A stretch of DNA of 9,248 nucleotides from Bacteroidota bacterium (lineage in GTDB: Bacteria; Bacteroidota; Bacteroidia; Bacteroidales; B39-G9). Within the stretch, counting starts at the first letter, position 1, and each line of letters begins with the position of its first letter. Location of the stretch: assembly GCA_003648455.1 (NCBI GenBank), contig QMPG01000106.1:1-9248 (forward strand). The letters are read 5' to 3'. Shown here one piece after another: positions 5,449 to 9,248 of this stretch. The translations under genes were made by a program, and so were the position numbers. A model generated the notes under the pieces. The model was given only the letters and a program-made list of their open reading frames with translations, was not told the DNA's origin and ran no database searches.

Positions 5449-8400
5449 GACAATTTTTATATTTTTTTCCGCTACCACAAGGGCAAGGATCATTTCTTCC
5501 AATTTTTTTCTCAGATCTAACAGGTTGTGCTTTTTTGTTTTCTTTATTTGTGCTTGTGCTTGTGTCGTCGGATCTGCTTTCTTTGAATTTACTTAAGTCA
5601 AGTCGTTTACGAGTATTTGCTTCTTCAACCTCACTGGATTGACGTAACGGAATATGACTTTTCATTAAAGAAGAAGTAACATCTTTATTAATTTTATCGA
5701 GCATTGTTTTAAATAACTCGAAAGATTCAAATTTGTAAATTAATAAAGGGTCTTTTTGTTCGTAAGAAGCATTTTGAACAGATTGTTTTAAGTCGTCCAA
5801 TTCTCTTAGATGTTCTTTCCATGCTTCATCAATGTAAAGTAACATTAAGTTTTTCTCAAACGATTTGATTGTTTCTGAGCCGTTTGTTTCGTATGATTTT
5901 TTTAGATTTGTAACAATCTGGAATATTTTGGTGCCATCAGAAACAGGTACAACAATATTCTCAAACGATTCTGCTCTTTTTTCATATACATCTTTAATAA
6001 CAGGAAAAACTTGTTTTGATATATTTTCTTGTTTTCTTTTATATGCATTAAGTACAGTTGAATAAACTTTTTCTGTTATTTCATCAGGATTTTTTTGCAT
6101 GTAGAATTTTTCGTCAATGGGAGATTCTATTGACAATAATCTTATTAGTTCAAAATTAAAATCTTCAAATTCAACATTTCCGTGACAATCATTAACAATG
6201 CTGTCGCAAACATCATACATCATATTGGCAATGTCAACAGTAAGACGCTCTCCATAGAGTGCATGTCTTCTTCGTTTATAAATTACCTCACGTTGAGAGT
6301 TCATAACATCGTCATATTCAAGCAATCGTTTACGAATACCAAAGTTATTTTCTTCAACTTTTTTTTGTGCTCTTTCAATTGATTTAGAAATCATTGAGTG
6401 CTGAATTACTTCGCCTTCTTTCAGACCCATTCGGTCCATCATCTTAGCTATTCTGTCAGAACCAAATATTCGCATTAAGTTATCTTCCAATGATACAAAG
6501 AAGTGAGAAGAACCAGGGTCTCCTTGACGTCCGGCACGACCTCTTAACTGGCGATCGACACGACGTGATTCATGACGTTCTGTACCAATAATAGCAAGAC
6601 CTCCTGCATCGCGTACTTGTTGGCTTAATTTTATGTCAGTACCACGACCTGCCATATTTGTTGCAATAGTAACCATTTGTGATTGACCGGCTTGTGCAAC
6701 AATTTCAGCTTCTCGTTGGTGTAGTTTTGCATTTAATACATTATGTTTTATGCCTCGCATTTTAAGCATTCGGCTAAGCAATTCAGATATTTCAACAGAA
6801 GTAGTACCTACTAAAACAGGTCTTCCATGATTTACTAAATCTACTATTTCGTTAATAACTGCATTATATTTTTCGCGAGCTGTTTTATAAACAGAATCTT
6901 GTTGGTCATCACGTATTATTGGTTTATTTGTTGGGATAACAACAACGTCTAATTTATAAATATTCCAAAGTTCACCTGCTTCTGTTTCAGCTGTACCTGT
7001 CATACCTGCAAGCTTTTTATACATGCGGAAATAGTTCTGCAGAGTAATGGTTGCAAATGTTTGGGTTGATGCTTCAACTTTAACAGCTTCTTTCGATTCA
7101 ATTGCCTGATGTAAACCGTCAGAATATCGGCGACCTTCCATAATACGACCGGTTTGCTCGTCAACAATTTTTACTTTATTATCAATAACAACATACTCAA
7201 CATCTTTCTCAAATAATGCGTAAGCTTTAAGCAATTGATTTATTGTATGAACGCGTTCTGATTTAACAGCATATTCTTGTAATAAATTATCTTTTTTTGC
7301 AAGTTTATCAGATTTGTTAAGGTCAGAGTTTTCAATTTCAGCTATTTGTCCTCCAATATCAGGTAAAATGAAGAATTCAGGATCGTCGGTATCTCCACTT
7401 ATTAAGTCAATACCTTTTTCGGTTAATTCAATGGAATTGAGCTTTTCTTCAATAATAAAATATAAGTCATCGGTAACAAGATGCATGTTTTTATTATTGT
7501 CTTGCATATAAAAATTTTCGGTTTTATGCATTAATGCTTTAATGCCTTGTTCACTCAAAAACTTAATTGTTGGTTTATTTTTTGGTAAACCTTTAAATGC
7601 TCTTAGTAGGAGCAAACCACCTTTTTCGGTATCTCCTTCGGTAATTAGTTTTTTTGCATCGGCTAAAATTTGAGTTACTAAATTTCGTTGGGCAGCATAT
7701 AATTTTTGAACTTTAGGTTTTAATTCGTCAAAAAGGTGAGTGTCGCCTTTAGGTACAGGACCTGAAATAATAAGAGGAGTTCTTGCATCGTCAATCAAAA
7801 CAGAGTCAACCTCATCGACGATTGAATATATATGCTCACGCTGAACTAAATCTTCAGGGTTAAGAGCCATATTATCGCGAAGGTAGTCGAAACCAAATTC
7901 GTTGTTTGTACCAAAAGTAACATCTGCATTATATGCTTTTTTACGAGCATCGGAGTTGGGCTCGTGTCTGTCGATACAATCTACTGAAAGTCCGTGAAAT
8001 TGATATAAAGGGCCCATCCATTCAGAGTCACGTTTTGCCAAATAATCGTTAACAGTAATCATGTGAACTCCACGATGAGTCATTGCATTTAGAAATACGG
8101 GCAAAGTAGCAACCAATGTTTTTCCCTCACCTGTTGCCATCTCGGCAATTTTACCATTATGGAGAACAATACCACCAATTAACTGAACATCGTAATGCAC
8201 CATGTCCCATGTAGTTTCATTTCCTCCTGCAAGCCATGTGTTGTAATAGATAGCTTTTTCACCGTCAATATCAACAAAATCATGAGTTGCTGCAAGGTCA
8301 CGGTCAAAATCAGTGGCAGTTACAACAATCTCTTCATTTTCTTTAAATCGTCTTGCTGTGTCTTTCATAACAGCAAAAGCTTCGGGAAGTATCTGGTCTA

Positions 8401-8716
8401 AAATTTCAGCATATTTCTTATCGATTTCTTTATCGAGTTTATCGATTTCTGCATAAACTTTTTCTTTTTCGCTTACATTTATTTCATTATTTTCAATACT
8501 ATTTTTTAATAGAGAAATTTTGCTTTTATCTTCAGCAACATAGTCTGAAATTTTATTTTTCAAGACCTCTGTTTTTTGTCTTAACTCATCGTTTGTTAAC
8601 GACTGTAGTTTCTCATATTCTTCTTTAATGCGATTAACAACAGGCATTACTTCTCTATTATCTCTTTCCGATTTATTACCAAATAATTGTGATAATACGT
8701 TGTTTATTATACTCAT
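5432..8716 (-). CDS. secA: Preprotein translocase ATPase SecA
   Basis: SecA is the motor that drives unfolded preproteins through SecYEG using ATP. The 1094-residue product is longer than E. coli SecA (901), as in other Bacteroidota. The N-terminal region [20 protein letters not shown] is typical. Walker A is MATGEGKT (193-200), DYLAKRD (224-230) follows, and the DEAD-type Walker B is [14 protein letters not shown] (301-314). A lineage-type insertion spans roughly 325-415 before the rest of the preprotein-binding domain. [10 protein letters not shown] (571-580), [11 protein letters not shown] (687-697) and [14 protein letters not shown] (722-735) mark the second nucleotide-binding domain. [20 protein letters not shown] (961-980) belongs to the helical scaffold. 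The tail ends in [13 protein letters not shown], giving zinc ligands C1078, C1080, C1089 and H1090, the SecB- and ribosome-interacting motif. A charged, serine-rich linker (about 1028-1070) precedes it. The gene is intact, with no frameshift seen, and its 3' end overlaps the DUF6913-like gene. Confidence 0.98.
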   Translation of the reverse strand: MSIINNVLSQLFGNKSERDNREVMPVVNRIKEEYEKLQSLTNDELRQKTEVLKNKISDYVAEDKSKISLLKNSIENNEINVSEKEKVYAEIDKLDKEIDKKYAEILDQILPEAFAVMKDTARRFKENEEIVVTATDFDRDLAATHDFVDIDGEKAIYYNTWLAGGNETTWDMVHYDVQLIGGIVLHNGKIAEMATGEGKTLVATLPVFLNAMTHRGVHMITVNDYLAKRDSEWMGPLYQFHGLSVDCIDRHEPNSDARKKAYNADVTFGTNNEFGFDYLRDNMALNPEDLVQREHIYSIVDEVDSVLIDDARTPLIISGPVPKGDTHLFDELKPKVQKLYAAQRNLVTQILADAKKLITEGDTEKGGLLLLRAFKGLPKNKPTIKFLSEQGIKALMHKTENFYMQDNNKNMHLVTDDLYFIIEEKLNSIELTEKGIDLISGDTDDPEFFILPDIGGQIAEIENSDLNKSDKLAKKDNLLQEYAVKSERVHTINQLLKAYALFEKDVEYVVIDNKVKIVDEQTGRIMEGRRYSDGLHQAIESKEAVKVEASTQTFATITLQNYFRMYKKLAGMTGTAETEAGELWNIYKLDVVVIPTNKPIIRDDQQDSVYKTAREKYNAVINEIVDLVNHGRPVLVGTTSVEISELLSRMLKMRGIKHNVLNAKLHQREAEIVAQAGQSQMVTIATNMAGRGTDIKLSQQVRDAGGLAIIGTERHESRRVDRQLRGRAGRQGDPGSSHFFVSLEDNLMRIFGSDRIAKMMDRMGLKEGEVIQHSMISKSIERAQKKVEENNFGIRKRLLEYDDVMNSQREVIYKRRRHALYGERLTVDIANMMYDVCDSIVNDCHGNVEFEDFNFELIRLLSIESPIDEKFYMQKNPDEITEKVYSTVLNAYKRKQENISKQVFPVIKDVYEKRAESFENIVVPVSDGTKIFQIVTNLKKSYETNGSETIKSFEKNLMLLYIDEAWKEHLRELDDLKQSVQNASYEQKDPLLIYKFESFELFKTMLDKINKDVTSSLMKSHIPLRQSSEVEEANTRKRLDLSKFKESRSDDTSTSTNKENKKAQPVRSEKKIGRNDPCPCGSGKKYKNCHGKIQ

Positions 8717-8753
8717 TAGTTATATTTAATTACTTATTTTATATTTCAATATC

Positions 8754-8783
8754 AAAACCTACAAATTTAAGATTTTTTTACAA
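8754..8783 (-). promoter_or_regulatory. Candidate secA promoter
   Basis: Reading towards secA, TTG (8781-8783) and TAGGTTTT (8754-8761) are separated by 19 bases, fitting the Bacteroidota TTG-N(17-23)-TAnnTTTG pattern with one mismatch. The -7 box is about 37 bases before the ATG at 8716. A perfect TAAATTTG (8762-8769) lies directly upstream but has no TTG at a suitable distance, so it is the weaker alternative. The TTG falls inside the hairpin ACAATAT/ATATTGT (8780-8798). Confidence 0.4.
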
Positions 8784-8862
8784 TATTTTTTATATTGTTA
8801 AATATTAATTAAACATTTTTTATTTTATATGGTTTATTCTGTTGTAACCCTTTTTTTTTATA

Positions 8863-8918
8863 AACTGGCAGGAAAATTTAATGTTATTAAATTTTTTGAA
8901 TAAATTAAATTACCAGTT
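8863..8918 (-). terminator. Nested hairpin terminating the T9SS-cargo gene
   Basis: An inner hairpin has perfect 10-base arms, AAAATTTAAT (8873-8882) and ATTAAATTTT (8886-8895), around a 3-base loop. An outer stem pairs AACTGG (8863-8868) with CCAGTT (8913-8918), so it uses the last coding bases of the reverse gene that stops at 8910. On the reverse strand the inner stem ends in TTTT. Its position just past the stop, before the secA promoter, fits a transcription terminator or mRNA 3'-end stabiliser. Confidence 0.5.
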
Positions 8919-9248
8919 AATAATTATTTTACCGGAGCTTAAAATTTTTCTATTGTTTTTAATTAAATATAAATACACTCCGGCGTTTAAATCAGTCAAA
9001 GCTAATTGGCTTGATAGTGAATTAATTTTGGTCTGTAGAATTTTTTTACCAAGAAGGTTATAAATAGTTATACTAACATCTTTATATGTTTCAGGTATTT
9101 TTATAATTAGTTTGTTGGTTGCCGAATTTTGGTAAACCTTTAAGCCTGAAATCTTATTATCACTAATACCTAAAGTATTTATGTAACAAGAAGATTCAAA
9201 ATTAGGATTATGATACAATAATTCACCATTTTTATAATAACAGAGTAA
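8910..9248 (-). CDS. C-terminal fragment of a T9SS-exported protein
   Basis: Only the last 112 codons are in the window. The frame is open through the right edge, and the true start lies beyond 9248. The nearest candidate start inside (TTG at 9218) is simply an internal leucine. The visible sequence begins LLCYYKNGELLYHNPNFESS and continues through a short linker. It then becomes a type A type IX secretion sorting domain: a KVYQNSATNKLIIKIP strand, ITIYNLLGKKILQ, and the diagnostic LNAGVYLYLIKNNRKILSSG followed by KIIINW at the end. This domain directs proteins, after Sec export, through the T9SS to the outer surface, usually with removal of the domain. The catalytic or binding part of the protein is outside the window, so its function cannot be stated. 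A nested hairpin overlaps and follows its stop codon. Confidence 0.88.
   Translation of the reverse strand, partial: LLCYYKNGELLYHNPNFESSCYINTLGISDNKISGLKVYQNSATNKLIIKIPETYKDVSITIYNLLGKKILQTKINSLSSQLALTDLNAGVYLYLIKNNRKILSSGKIIINW

Noticed and set aside
5449..5502. Upstream ATG start for the DUF6913-like gene
   Set aside because: The 18 extra residues come from another frame of the secA zinc-tail coding region. The ATG at 5448 gives the family-like start.
9216..9218. TTG as start codon of the T9SS-domain ORF
   Set aside because: The frame stays open to the window edge and encodes plausible protein upstream, so this is an internal leucine of a truncated gene.
1..9248. Search for CRISPR arrays, tRNA or rRNA genes, insertion sequences and attachment sites
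   Set aside because: No regularly spaced direct repeats, no cloverleaf or rRNA-like sequence, and no transposase or integrase coding was seen by eye.

Overview
The window looks like chromosomal DNA of a member of the Bacteroidota, probably an anaerobic or marine Bacteroidales/Marinilabiliales-type organism. The evidence is the very AT-rich base composition, start codons preceded by A-rich stretches rather than Shine-Dalgarno sites, candidate promoters of the TTG...TAnnTTTG class, a type IX secretion (T9SS) C-terminal sorting domain, an enlarged SecA of 1094 residues, and a DUF6913-like protein that I know only from this phylum. Nothing in the window suggests a phage, transposon or CRISPR locus. 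It is largely a housekeeping region.

Layout from left to right. Bases 1-222 hold no convincing gene; the first ~120 bases are richer in G+C than other gaps here and carry nested inverted repeats. A forward gene (223-1389) encodes an exported SpoIID/LytB-family protein. It converges, with a 4-base gap, on a small reverse ORF of 60 codons (1394-1576) that I do not recognise. A divergent gap follows, then a forward UbiD-family decarboxylase (1746-3659). This converges on dapA (3758-4639, reverse) across a hairpin-containing spacer. Upstream of dapA are a candidate promoter with an embedded dyad and a 30-base imperfect inverted repeat. Further right, all on the reverse strand, lie a DUF6913-like gene (4897-5448), secA (5432-8716) that overlaps it by 17 bases, and the 3' end of a gene for a T9SS-exported protein (8910 to the right edge), which stops before a nested hairpin.

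The genes serve different core processes: SpoIID acts on the cell wall outside the membrane, UbiD on quinone or aromatic-acid metabolism, DapA on lysine and diaminopimelate, and SecA on export. The clearest operon is secA followed by the DUF6913-like gene, whose overlap suggests translational coupling. dapA comes next on the same strand but appears to have its own promoter. The T9SS cargo would first need Sec-dependent export, but its placement next to secA may be chance.

I did not find a clear new multi-gene system. The points most worth a second look are the dapA control region and altered lysine-site residues, the secA/DUF6913 overlap, the cysteine-rich SpoIID protein, the 60-codon ORF, and the structured left edge.
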